Below, piece after piece: positions 8,075 through 17,212 of a stretch of 64,000 nucleotides of DNA. Position 1 is the first letter of the stretch. The number at the start of each line of letters is the position of its first letter. Below the pieces are notes generated by a model, which was not told the origin of the DNA, made no database searches, and saw nothing but the letters and a program-made list of their open reading frames with translations. The position numbers and the translations under genes were made by a program. Origin of the DNA: Martelella alba. Its GTDB lineage: Bacteria > Pseudomonadota > Alphaproteobacteria > Rhizobiales > Rhizobiaceae. The stretch lies in contig NZ_VHLG01000012.1 in NCBI RefSeq assembly GCF_006516955.1, positions 1 through 64,000 on the forward strand, read 5' to 3'.

Positions 8075-11000
8075 ATGACCGAGGACAAAGGCACCGGCCT
8101 TTTCACCATTCCGCCCGGCGCCCCTTTTCTCGCCACGCTTGCACAAGCCCTTCTTGATGGACGGCTTGCACCTGGCTTTTCCCATGACCCAAGCGATCCA
8201 CTCAGTCTTGCCGATGCGGTGATCTTTCTGCCGACCCGGCGCGCCGCACGTGTTCTGCGCGCTGAATTTGCGCGCCTGCTCGGTGGCAGCACTGCCATAT
8301 TGCCGCAGATTCGTCCGCTGGGTGAAACCGATGAAGATGAGGCTCTTCTTGCCGAAGTGCCAGGCGCAATTGCCGACAGCATGGAGCCCATTGCACCGGT
8401 CGAACGGCTGCTTGAGCTTGCCGGCCTGATCCTGCCCTGGCGCAACCGTCTGTCGGAGGCGCTTTCCGGCCTGCATGGCGGCTCGCCGCTGATTGCCCCG
8501 GCAAGCCCGGCTGACGCCGTCTGGCTTGCCCGCGATCTTGCCGAACTGATCGACGCCATGGAGACCGAGGGCATCGACTGGGCGCAGATGAACACACTGA
8601 ATGGCGAAGACTACGCGATCTGGTGGCAGCTGACCGCCGAATTTCTCAATATCGCCGCCCTTTACTGGCCCGAACGGCTGGACGAGCTTGGCCGGGCCTC
8701 CGCCGTCATGCACAGAAACCGGCTGCTTGCCGCCGAGGCCGAGAGACTGTCTTGCCTTTCCGGCACCGCGCCGGTGATTGTCGCCGGTTCCACCGGTTCG
8801 GTACCGGCCATTGCCGATCTGATTGCAGCGGTCGCCCGCCTGCCGCAGGGTGTTGTGGTGCTGCCGGGCCTCGATCTTGCCATGGAAGACGACGCCTTTT
8901 CCGCGCTGACGGCACCGGATGCCGATCTGTCACAGCCGGAGCCGTCAAACCGCGCCCATCCGCAATATGAAATGGCGCGGCTGATCGAACGGCTTGGCCA
9001 AACCCGCGCCGACTTCACAAGCCTCGGTCAGGCCGCGCCGGAGATTGCCGCGCGCAGTGCCATTTTGGCGGAAGCCTTTGCGCCCGCCGAGAGAACGGAT
9101 GGCTGGGGGGCTGCACGCCTCCGGTTTGACGTAGCCGCCCTTGATACTGCCTTTGCCGACACAAGCCTGATCGAGGCATCGAACGAGCGCGAGGAGGCCC
9201 TGTCGATCGCCATTGCGCTCCGCCTGGCGCTCGATCACCCCAGATCCGATGGACGGCCCGCCATTTCAGCACTGATCACGCCGGACCGCGCATTGGCGCG
9301 TCGCGTGACCGCCGAATTGAAGCGTTTCGCCATCGATGCCGATGATTCCGCCGGTACGCCGCTTTTGCAGACATTGCAGGGCACGCTGATGGTGCTGATG
9401 CTGGAGACGGCGCTGAAACCCGGTGATCCGGCCACACTTGCCGCACTCATCAAGCATCCGCTCGCCCGTTTCGGCCTTTCAGCCCGCGATATGCGCCAAG
9501 CCAGCGCGGCACTGGAGCTGATCGCGCTGCGCGGCGGCACGCGGATGATCGATCCAGGGCAGCTTGAAACCATCGTCACCGAAGCGCTGGCGGCAGAACA
9601 GGATCAGCGACATACGCCCCGCTTCCGCTCCGCCCTGCCGAAACAGGCCCCGGAAAAAGCGATCGACCTTGGCAGGCGCATCAGCGAAGCCTTGGCGCCG
9701 CTCTGCGAGATGCTGGTGCCGCGCGGGCCGGATGCGACGCCGATCACTGAAACCATTGCCGTTTCCGCCTGGTCGGAGCGCACCGGACGCGCGCTTGAGG
9801 CCATCGCCCTTTCCGCCGATGGCGATCTCTCCGCACTCTGGGCTGGGGAGGCCGGGGAACGGCTTTCCACCATGCTGGCAGAATGCATGGCCTCGAAAAC
9901 ACCGATGGAAGCTGACGGGCCGCAATGGATCGATATTGCCGCCGCCTTGATTGCCTCCGATGCGGTCAAGCCGCGCTCGATGGGCAATCCGCGCGTTTTC
10001 ATTTTTGGCGCGGTGGAGGCCCGGCTGCAGGAGGCGGATACGATCATCATCGGCGGCATGAATGAGGGTGTCTGGCCGACCCAGCCGAAGAACAATCCCT
10101 TCCTCTCACGCGGCATGAAGGCCGAGATCGGCCTGGAGCCGCCGGAAAAGCGCATCGGCCAGCTGGCCCATGATTTCACCATGGCAGCCGGCACGAAAAG
10201 GCTGATTTTCACCCGTGCGCTGCGCCAGGGCTCGGCCCCGACCGTCGCCAGCCGCTGGCTACAGCGGCTCGGCGCCTTTGCCGGTGCGGATCTGATCGGA
10301 AAACTGGCCGAACGGGGTGCGCTTTATCGCCATTATGCTGACGAGCTGGATCGCAAGGAGCGTCAGCGGCCAGCCCCGCGGCCGGAGCCAAAACCCCCGG
10401 CAGAGTTCCAGCCGGAGCGCTACTCCTTCTCCGAAATCGGCAGGCTGCGGCGTGACCCCTATGCGATCTATGCCGCCAAGGTGCTGAAGCTTGACCCGCT
10501 TTTGCCCTTCAATACCGATCCCGGCATGGCCGAGCGCGGCACGCTCTACCACGCCATGGCCGAAAAGTTTCTGAAATCGGGCGCCGATCCGAAAAGCGAG
10601 GCGGGCAGGGCTGCGATGACGGAGATCGTCAATCAGCTTTTGATGGAAGCGGAACTGCCGCCGCATCTTTCGGTCAGCTGGGAACCACGCATCCGCAGTG
10701 TGGCCGAGGCGCTTTTGACCTTCGAGGCCGACAGGCGGGACCGCCTTACCATCGACAAGACCATGACGGAAGCAGGTGCTGGCTTCAATATTCCGCTTGC
10801 CGGGGTGCGGCTGACCGGCATTGCCGACCGGATCGACCTCTTGAGCGACGGCAGTGCCGAAATCATCGACTACAAGACCGGCCTTTCCCCTTCCGTCAAC
10901 GAGGCGCGCGCGCTTCTGGAGCCGCAATTGCCGCTGGAAGCCGCCGCCCTTGCCGCCGGCGCATTCCGCGATCTGCCGCAGACGGAAACGGCGAGCCTGA

Positions 11001-11275
11001 AATATGTCCGCCTGCGTCCCGGTCGCCGCTTTGATGTCGACCAGCTGGAAAAGCCGGCAACCAAGACAGAAGATGCAATCACCGCCATGACGCTGGCAGA
11101 TGATGCGCTGAAGCAGTTCTCGCGCTTTGTCACTCTGCTGAAGACGAATGAGAAGCCGTTCACATCCCGGCTGATCCCGGCGCGCCAGCGCGATTTCGGC
11201 GGCGAATATGATCATCTGGCCCGAGTGGCGGAATGGATGACGGCGGAAGACGAGGAGGGTGGCAATGGCGAATGA
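8075..11275 (+). CDS. addB: Double-strand break repair protein AddB
   Basis: Subunit of the AddAB helicase-nuclease that processes double-strand ends for RecA-dependent recombination, the alphaproteobacterial counterpart of RecBCD. At 1066 residues it has the N-terminal helicase-like region starting FLPTRRAARVLRAEF and a C-terminal RecB-type nuclease domain (GIADRIDLLSDGSAEIIDYKTG, with catalytic D and K). The iron-sulfur cysteines of Firmicute AddB are not visible; the region reads RRDPYAIYA, as in other alphaproteobacterial forms. AGGAGGG lies only 3-4 bases before the ATG. The 3' end overlaps addA by 11 bases, so the two are co-translated. Confidence 0.95.
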   Translation: MTEDKGTGLFTIPPGAPFLATLAQALLDGRLAPGFSHDPSDPLSLADAVIFLPTRRAARVLRAEFARLLGGSTAILPQIRPLGETDEDEALLAEVPGAIADSMEPIAPVERLLELAGLILPWRNRLSEALSGLHGGSPLIAPASPADAVWLARDLAELIDAMETEGIDWAQMNTLNGEDYAIWWQLTAEFLNIAALYWPERLDELGRASAVMHRNRLLAAEAERLSCLSGTAPVIVAGSTGSVPAIADLIAAVARLPQGVVVLPGLDLAMEDDAFSALTAPDADLSQPEPSNRAHPQYEMARLIERLGQTRADFTSLGQAAPEIAARSAILAEAFAPAERTDGWGAARLRFDVAALDTAFADTSLIEASNEREEALSIAIALRLALDHPRSDGRPAISALITPDRALARRVTAELKRFAIDADDSAGTPLLQTLQGTLMVLMLETALKPGDPATLAALIKHPLARFGLSARDMRQASAALELIALRGGTRMIDPGQLETIVTEALAAEQDQRHTPRFRSALPKQAPEKAIDLGRRISEALAPLCEMLVPRGPDATPITETIAVSAWSERTGRALEAIALSADGDLSALWAGEAGERLSTMLAECMASKTPMEADGPQWIDIAAALIASDAVKPRSMGNPRVFIFGAVEARLQEADTIIIGGMNEGVWPTQPKNNPFLSRGMKAEIGLEPPEKRIGQLAHDFTMAAGTKRLIFTRALRQGSAPTVASRWLQRLGAFAGADLIGKLAERGALYRHYADELDRKERQRPAPRPEPKPPAEFQPERYSFSEIGRLRRDPYAIYAAKVLKLDPLLPFNTDPGMAERGTLYHAMAEKFLKSGADPKSEAGRAAMTEIVNQLLMEAELPPHLSVSWEPRIRSVAEALLTFEADRRDRLTIDKTMTEAGAGFNIPLAGVRLTGIADRIDLLSDGSAEIIDYKTGLSPSVNEARALLEPQLPLEAAALAAGAFRDLPQTETASLKYVRLRPGRRFDVDQLEKPATKTEDAITAMTLADDALKQFSRFVTLLKTNEKPFTSRLIPARQRDFGGEYDHLARVAEWMTAEDEEGGNGE

Positions 11276-14200
11276 TGCCTCTGTGCCGGGGCTCGCTGCC
11301 CCGGCTGAAGACTGGCTGTCCTGGACCACGGGCCAGCAGCGTCTTGCCTCTGATCCTGCCCGCACGGTCTGGGTTTCCGCCAATGCCGGTTCCGGCAAGA
11401 CCCATGTGCTGACCCAGCGCGTTGTCCGCCTGCTTCTGGCCGGGGCCAGACCCTCTGCCATATTGTGCCTCACCTATACAAAGGCGGCGGCCTCTGAAAT
11501 GTCGAACCGGGTCTTCGCCCGGCTTGCCGAATGGGCTGTCATGCCGGATGAACGGCTCGCCGCCGTGATCGAGGAGATCGAAGGGACACGGCCCGATGGC
11601 CTCAAGCTTGCCATCGCCCGAAGGCTGTTTGCCCGGGCACTCGAAACGCCGGGCGGGCTGAAAATCCAGACCATCCATGCCTTTTGCGAGAAGCTGCTGC
11701 ACCAGTTTCCGCTGGAGGCCAATGTCGCTGGCCATTTTGCCGTGCTGGACGATATTGCCGCCGCCACGCTTTTGGAAGACGCCCGCCGCCAGCTTTTCTC
11801 CGCCGCCGCCAGAGGCGAGGATGAAGCGCTCGCCGCAGCCTTCGCCGATGTGCTCGATACCGCCGATGACAGCGGGCTGGAACGGCTGCTTAGCGAGATC
11901 GTTTCCGCCCGCCATGCGCTCAGGCCGTTTTTCGCCCGCGCAAAGGCCGACACCCCCGGCGCGAAGGGATTACGCCGGGCGCTCGGACGTCAATACGGCT
12001 TTGGCGAAGACGAAACAGTGGCAACCATTGCCGCATCCGCCTGGCCGCTGCCCGATCTTGATGACGCCGCTATCGCGACGCTGATCGAGGTTGCCCGGGC
12101 CGATGGCGGCAAGCGTTCGGCCGATCTGGCAAAGGCCCTTTGCGCCATTCGGGCCTGCGACGATGCAGCCACACGGCTGACGCTGCTGCAGGACGCGCTC
12201 TTGACCAAGACCGGTGCGGCAAAGGCCGAATCGACCCTTGCCTTCAAGTCTCTGCGCGCCACGGCCCCCGATATCGCCGAAGCGCTGATTGCATCGGCTG
12301 CTTTCATCGAGCAGCTTTCCGACCGGCTCAACAGCTTCACGATCTTCGAAAAGACCGTCTCGGCGCTGGTGATCGCCGAAAAGCTGGATGAGCGCTACGA
12401 GGAATTGAAGAAACGGCGCGGCAAGCTCGATTTCGAGGATTTGATCGCCCGCGCCGCAGCCCTTCTGACCCGCGCCGATTCCAGCCGCTGGATCCACTAC
12501 AAGCTCGATCAGGGCATTGATCATATTCTGGTCGATGAGGCCCAGGACACCGCTCCCTTGCAATGGGATGTGGTGCGCTCGCTGACTGAGGACTTCTTTG
12601 CCGGCGAGGGCGCGCGGGCGCAAACCCGGACCATGTTTGCCGTCGGCGATGAAAAGCAGTCGATCTATTCCTTTCAGGGCGCCCGTCCCGAACGCTTTGC
12701 CGCCGAAGGCCGGGCAACGCAGATCCGCGTCAGGCAAAGCAGTGCCGATTTTTCCAGGATCGGCCTGCCACTGTCCTTCCGCTCGACATCATCCGTACTC
12801 TCCGCCGTCGATCAGGTGTTTTCAACAGCTGAAAACCGGCGCGGTCTCTCCGCCGAAGATGAAGCACCGGTGCATATTTCCAACCGGCACGGCCATCCGG
12901 GCTTAGTGGAGGTGTGGGAAAAGATCGCCCCGGCCGAGACGGACGAAGACGAGGACTGGACCGCCCCCTTTGACGCGACGCCGGAAAGCGCGCCGCCTGC
13001 CGTGCTGGCCCGCCGGATCGCCGCGCGGATCGCCGCCATGATCGGCACGGAAACCATTATCGAAGACGGCCATGAGCGACCGGTGCGCCCCGGTGATATT
13101 CTCGTTCTGGTGAGAAAGCGCGATGGCTTCGTCAATGCGCTGACGCGGCTGATGAAAACACCCTATGACATTCCGGTTGCCGGCGCCGACCGGCTGAAGC
13201 TTGCCGATCATATTGCGGTGAAGGATCTGATGGCGCTTGGCCGTTTCGCCATTCTGCCGGAAGACGATCTGTCGCTTGCCGCCATTTTGAAAAGCCCGCT
13301 GATCAATCTCGATGAGGACGATCTCTTCACGATCGCCGCCAGACGCGCGCAAAGCGAACATGTCTGGTCAGCGCTTCGCCGGCTCGCAGGCGAGGGGGAA
13401 CCTCGCTTCGCCGCCGCCGTGGAAAAGCTTGATCGGGCCATCGGTCTTGCCCGCCGCCGTGCCGCTTTTGATTTTTACGCCGATATTCTGGCGAAGGAGG
13501 GTGGCCGCCGTGCTTTCCTCGCCCGGCTCGGCAGCGAGGCGAGTGATATTCTCGACGAATTTCTCAATGTCGCCGCAGCGCATGAGGAAAATGGCCTGCC
13601 GGGCCTGCAATCCTTTCTCGATGTGCTGGATGAGGGCGGACTTGAGGTCAAGCGCGAACAGGACAAGGGCCGCAACGAAGTGCGGATCATGACGGTGCAC
13701 GCCTCCAAGGGGCTTGAGGCGCCGGTGGTCTTTCTCGTCGATAGCGGCGGCAAGGCCTTCGTACCAAGCCATCTCTCAGGTTTTCGCATGATGGAGGGTG
13801 GACTGCCGGTCTGGCATGGCGGCAAGAAAGGGGCGGATGCCCGTGTCCTTGCCGACCTTGCCCGCCGCGAAAGCGAGGCAGAGGAAGAATATCGTCGCCT
13901 GCTCTATGTGGCGATGACCCGCGCCGCCGACAGGCTGATCATTACCGGCTATCGCGGCAAGCGCGACAATGACGCCTCCTGGCATCCGATGATCGCATCG
14001 GCCCTTTCCGCCGATGAAAAGGGCAGGGCAGAGACCGTGACCGTCAGCGGCCCGGATGGCGATTACGAAGCCCTTTTATGGCGCGAAGCCGTTGTGAAGC
14101 GCAAATTCGACTCAGCGCCCGGCAAGAATGACGAAACCGCAGAAATGCCGCCGCTGCCAGCCTGTCTGCTTGAACCCTTCCGCGATGCCGAACGGCCGAT

Positions 14201-14813
14201 CCCGCCGCTCAGTCCGTCGCGTGCCGGGCTTGAGGTGGAAGATCCCGCACCGATGACGGCCTCACCGCTCTTCTCCGCGGCAAAACCCGGCGACGGGCTT
14301 GAACGTGGCCGGCTGGCCCACCGCCTGCTGCAACTTTTGCCGGGCCTTGCCGAAGCCGAGCGCGACGCCGGCTGCCGTCGCTATCTCGAACGCGCCGGCC
14401 ATATGCTGTCACCGGAAGCCCGCGCCCGTCTCGGCGACGATGTGATGGCGCTTTTGACCGATGATCGACTTGCGCCGGTCTTTGGACCCGACAGCCGGGC
14501 AGAGGTCTCCATTACCGGCACCGTGACGCTGGGACGCGATACCTTTGCCGTTTCCGGCCGGCTCGACCGGCTGGCGATTGACGGCGACCGCGTGCTGATC
14601 GTCGATTACAAGACCAATCGCAATCCGCCGCAGGACGCATCCGGCGTGCCCTTCTCCCATGCCGCACAGATGGCGGTCTATGCCGAGATCCTGAAGCCGC
14701 TTTATCCCGGCAAACGGGTCGAGTGCCTGCTGGTCTATTCCGAAAACCGGGCGGTGATTTCGCTGAGCCCGGCCATGCTTGATGAAACTCTGGGGGCGCT
14801 CTCGACAAAGTGA
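11265..14813 (+). CDS. addA: Double-strand break repair helicase-nuclease AddA
   Basis: Partner of AddB: a UvrD-type 3'-5' helicase fused to a RecB-family nuclease. Walker A is SANAGSGKTHVLT near residue 40; motif II is VDEAQDTAPLQW; a later helicase motif is VHASKGLEAPVVFL. The C-terminal nuclease motif is GRLDRLAIDGDRVLIVDYKTNR. Length of 1182 residues is typical. ATG 11265 is preferred to GTG 11259 because GAGGAGGG at 11252-11259 gives correct spacing. trxA follows 120 bases downstream on the same strand. Confidence 0.95.
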   Translation: MANDASVPGLAAPAEDWLSWTTGQQRLASDPARTVWVSANAGSGKTHVLTQRVVRLLLAGARPSAILCLTYTKAAASEMSNRVFARLAEWAVMPDERLAAVIEEIEGTRPDGLKLAIARRLFARALETPGGLKIQTIHAFCEKLLHQFPLEANVAGHFAVLDDIAAATLLEDARRQLFSAAARGEDEALAAAFADVLDTADDSGLERLLSEIVSARHALRPFFARAKADTPGAKGLRRALGRQYGFGEDETVATIAASAWPLPDLDDAAIATLIEVARADGGKRSADLAKALCAIRACDDAATRLTLLQDALLTKTGAAKAESTLAFKSLRATAPDIAEALIASAAFIEQLSDRLNSFTIFEKTVSALVIAEKLDERYEELKKRRGKLDFEDLIARAAALLTRADSSRWIHYKLDQGIDHILVDEAQDTAPLQWDVVRSLTEDFFAGEGARAQTRTMFAVGDEKQSIYSFQGARPERFAAEGRATQIRVRQSSADFSRIGLPLSFRSTSSVLSAVDQVFSTAENRRGLSAEDEAPVHISNRHGHPGLVEVWEKIAPAETDEDEDWTAPFDATPESAPPAVLARRIAARIAAMIGTETIIEDGHERPVRPGDILVLVRKRDGFVNALTRLMKTPYDIPVAGADRLKLADHIAVKDLMALGRFAILPEDDLSLAAILKSPLINLDEDDLFTIAARRAQSEHVWSALRRLAGEGEPRFAAAVEKLDRAIGLARRRAAFDFYADILAKEGGRRAFLARLGSEASDILDEFLNVAAAHEENGLPGLQSFLDVLDEGGLEVKREQDKGRNEVRIMTVHASKGLEAPVVFLVDSGGKAFVPSHLSGFRMMEGGLPVWHGGKKGADARVLADLARRESEAEEEYRRLLYVAMTRAADRLIITGYRGKRDNDASWHPMIASALSADEKGRAETVTVSGPDGDYEALLWREAVVKRKFDSAPGKNDETAEMPPLPACLLEPFRDAERPIPPLSPSRAGLEVEDPAPMTASPLFSAAKPGDGLERGRLAHRLLQLLPGLAEAERDAGCRRYLERAGHMLSPEARARLGDDVMALLTDDRLAPVFGPDSRAEVSITGTVTLGRDTFAVSGRLDRLAIDGDRVLIVDYKTNRNPPQDASGVPFSHAAQMAVYAEILKPLYPGKRVECLLVYSENRAVISLSPAMLDETLGALSTK

Positions 14814-14933
14814 AGGCTTGCCATTGATTTCCCGGCAGGTCATGCTCACATGAGGCACCAAACCGAATATTGCAGCGGCTTAAGCCGCGCACGGGCCTTC
14901 AGGGTCCGACAGAAATTGCCAAGGAGCAATAAG

Positions 14934-15257
14934 ATGGCAACAGTGAAAGTCGACAGCGTCAACTTCGAGGAAGAAGTCCTGAAGTCCGCTGAACCCGTAA
15001 TCGTCGATTTCTGGGCGGAATGGTGCGGCCCGTGCCGCATGATTGGCCCGAGCCTTGAAGAAATTGCCGAAGAAATGGGCGGCAAGGTGAAGATCGCCAA
15101 GCTCAATGTCGATGACAATCCCGATCTGGCCGTCAAATATGGCGTCCGCTCGATCCCGATGCTCGCCATGTTCAAGGCCGGCGAAGTCGCCGACGTCAAG
15201 GTCGGCGCCGCGCCGAAGACCGCCCTTTCGAGCTGGATCAACGGCGCCATCGCCTGA
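14934..15257 (+). CDS. trxA: Thioredoxin TrxA
   Basis: Cytoplasmic disulfide reductase of 107 residues with the canonical active site WCGPC ([14 protein letters not shown], about residues 27-40) and the cis-proline loop RSIPM. The frame is open further upstream but ATG 14934 follows AAGGAG at 14921-14926 and gives the standard N-terminus MATVKVD. It is downstream of addA and ends in a clear intrinsic terminator. Confidence 0.97.
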   Translation: MATVKVDSVNFEEEVLKSAEPVIVDFWAEWCGPCRMIGPSLEEIAEEMGGKVKIAKLNVDDNPDLAVKYGVRSIPMLAMFKAGEVADVKVGAAPKTALSSWINGAIA

Positions 15258-15286
15258 TCCCTGGACAAGATTGCTGATCTGATGGA

Positions 15287-15314
15287 AGCCCGTGCGGAAA
15301 CGCGCGGGCTTTTT
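15287..15314 (+). terminator. Intrinsic terminator of trxA
   Basis: A 10-bp GC-rich stem, AGCCCGTGCG (15287-15296) with CGCGCGGGCT (15301-15310), one wobble pair, GAAA loop, then TTTTT to 15314. Confidence 0.9.
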
Positions 15315-15415
15315 CATGTCCGCTCATTTGACTTCGCGCATTCGTCTTGCGATCGCTTTTGAATTACACAGACTTGAGATATCGTCACTTCGCACGCCAC
15401 CACGACCGGTTTTCC

Positions 15416-17212
15416 ATGACAGACAATAACGCGCTTCTCCGCGCCGATACGCTTGCCGCGTCGGCCCAAGACACCGAACAGCCGAACAGCCTGAAGACGA
15501 TCTTCAGACCCTATCTTCCGCTGGTACTGGTGCTGTTTGTCTGCCAGATCGGTCAGGCCGCGGCGATGCTGATGCTGCCGAACCTCTCCGCCGACGTGAT
15601 CGACAAGGGCATTCTCGCCGATGATGTGCCGCATATTTTCCGCGTTGGCGGCATCATGCTTGCCGCAGCCGTCATCCAGCTGATCCTGAGCGCCGCGGGC
15701 GTTGCCATTGCCGCCCATATAGCCATGAGCGTCGGCCGCGACATCCGCCGCGCGCTGTTTTTCCGGGTCCAGAGCTTTTCGCTTGCCGAGCTGAACGGCT
15801 TTTCCATTCCCTCGCTGATTACCCGCAACACCAATGATGTGCAGCAGCTGCAGAACATGCTGGTCATGCTTCTGACCATGATCATGATCGCCCCGATCAT
15901 CGGTTTCGGCGCTGCGATCATGGCGGTGCGCCAGGATGCCTCGCTGTCGCTGCTGCTGCTCGTCAGTGTTCCGGTCCTGATCATCACGGTCGGTCTGATC
16001 CTCGGCCGCACTTTGCCGCTCTTCTCCCGCATGCAGGGCCAGATTGACCGGGTCAATGCGGTGCTGCGCGAACAGATTGACGGATTGCGGGTGATCCGCG
16101 CCTTTGTCCGCGACGAAACCGAGCAGCAGCGCTTTGCCACCGCCAATGATGCGCTGACCGGCACGGCGCTGAAAACCGGACGGCTGATGGCGCTCAATAT
16201 GCCAGCCGTCGTCCTGGTGCTGCAGATGACCTCGGTTGCCGTTGTCTGGTTCGGGGCAGGGCGGATCGGCGCTGGCGCCATGCCGGTCGGTGCGCTGGTG
16301 GCGTTCCTGTCCTATATCGTCCAGATCATGATCTCGGTGATGATCGCCTCGATGCTGTTCGCCTTCGCACCGCGCGCACTGGTCTCCGCCCGGCGCATTT
16401 CCGCCGTGCTGTCGGTCGAACCGGAAATCCGCGCACCGGCCGTGATCCGCCATCCGCCCGCCAATACCCCGCTTTCGCTCAGCATCAATGCCGTCGACTT
16501 CGGCTATCCGGGTGCCGAACGCAGCGTTCTCAGCGATATTTCCTTCTCGCTCGAACCCGGCGAGACGGTTGGCATTATCGGTTCGACCGGATCCGGCAAA
16601 TCGACGCTGATCAACCTGATCCCGCGTCTTTACGATGTCAGTGGCGGCAGCGTGACAATTGGTGGCGTTGATGTGCGCGACCGCGATCCGGATCTTTTGC
16701 GCCACGATATCGGCCTCGTGCCGCAAAAGGCCTTTCTGTTTTCCGGCACCATCGCCTCCAATCTGCGCTTCGGTGCGGCCGAGGCAAGCGATGACGACCT
16801 CTGGCATGCGCTGGAAATTGCCCAGGCGCGCGATTTTGTCGAAAACCTGCCCGATCGCCTTGATGCACCGGTGGCACAGGGCGGCGACAATTTTTCCGGC
16901 GGACAGCGCCAGCGCCTCACCATTGCCCGCGCCCTTGCCGCGAAGCCGAAAATCTATCTTTTCGACGACAGTTTCTCCGCGCTCGACTATGCCACCGACC
17001 GGCGGCTGCGAACCGCGCTGGGGCCTGAAACCCGCAATGCGGCAACGCTGATTGTCGGGCAGCGCGTCGCAACACTGCAAAATGCCGATCGGATCATTGT
17101 TCTCGACAATGGCCATATTGCCGGAATTGGCGGACATGAGGAACTGATGCGCACAACCCCGGCCTATACCGAGATCGTCGCCTCCCAGACACGCCGGGAG
17201 GGCGAGGAATGA
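15416..17212 (+). CDS. ABC exporter half-transporter with degenerate ATPase site
   Basis: Fused permease-ATPase protein of about 598 residues: six membrane helices, then an ABC domain from about residue 360. Walker A is GSTGSGKSTL and the signature is intact (FSGGQRQRLTIARAL). After Walker B the catalytic Glu is Asp (LFDDSFSALD) and the H-loop His is Gln (VGQRVATL). This is the noncanonical-site pattern of heterodimeric exporters such as TM287/288, LmrCD and BmrCD. It overlaps the next gene by 4 bases (ATGA). The frame opens at 15347; ATG 15416 gives the more natural N-terminus. Substrate unknown; drugs or lipids are usual. Confidence 0.88.
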   Translation: MTDNNALLRADTLAASAQDTEQPNSLKTIFRPYLPLVLVLFVCQIGQAAAMLMLPNLSADVIDKGILADDVPHIFRVGGIMLAAAVIQLILSAAGVAIAAHIAMSVGRDIRRALFFRVQSFSLAELNGFSIPSLITRNTNDVQQLQNMLVMLLTMIMIAPIIGFGAAIMAVRQDASLSLLLLVSVPVLIITVGLILGRTLPLFSRMQGQIDRVNAVLREQIDGLRVIRAFVRDETEQQRFATANDALTGTALKTGRLMALNMPAVVLVLQMTSVAVVWFGAGRIGAGAMPVGALVAFLSYIVQIMISVMIASMLFAFAPRALVSARRISAVLSVEPEIRAPAVIRHPPANTPLSLSINAVDFGYPGAERSVLSDISFSLEPGETVGIIGSTGSGKSTLINLIPRLYDVSGGSVTIGGVDVRDRDPDLLRHDIGLVPQKAFLFSGTIASNLRFGAAEASDDDLWHALEIAQARDFVENLPDRLDAPVAQGGDNFSGGQRQRLTIARALAAKPKIYLFDDSFSALDYATDRRLRTALGPETRNAATLIVGQRVATLQNADRIIVLDNGHIAGIGGHEELMRTTPAYTEIVASQTRREGEE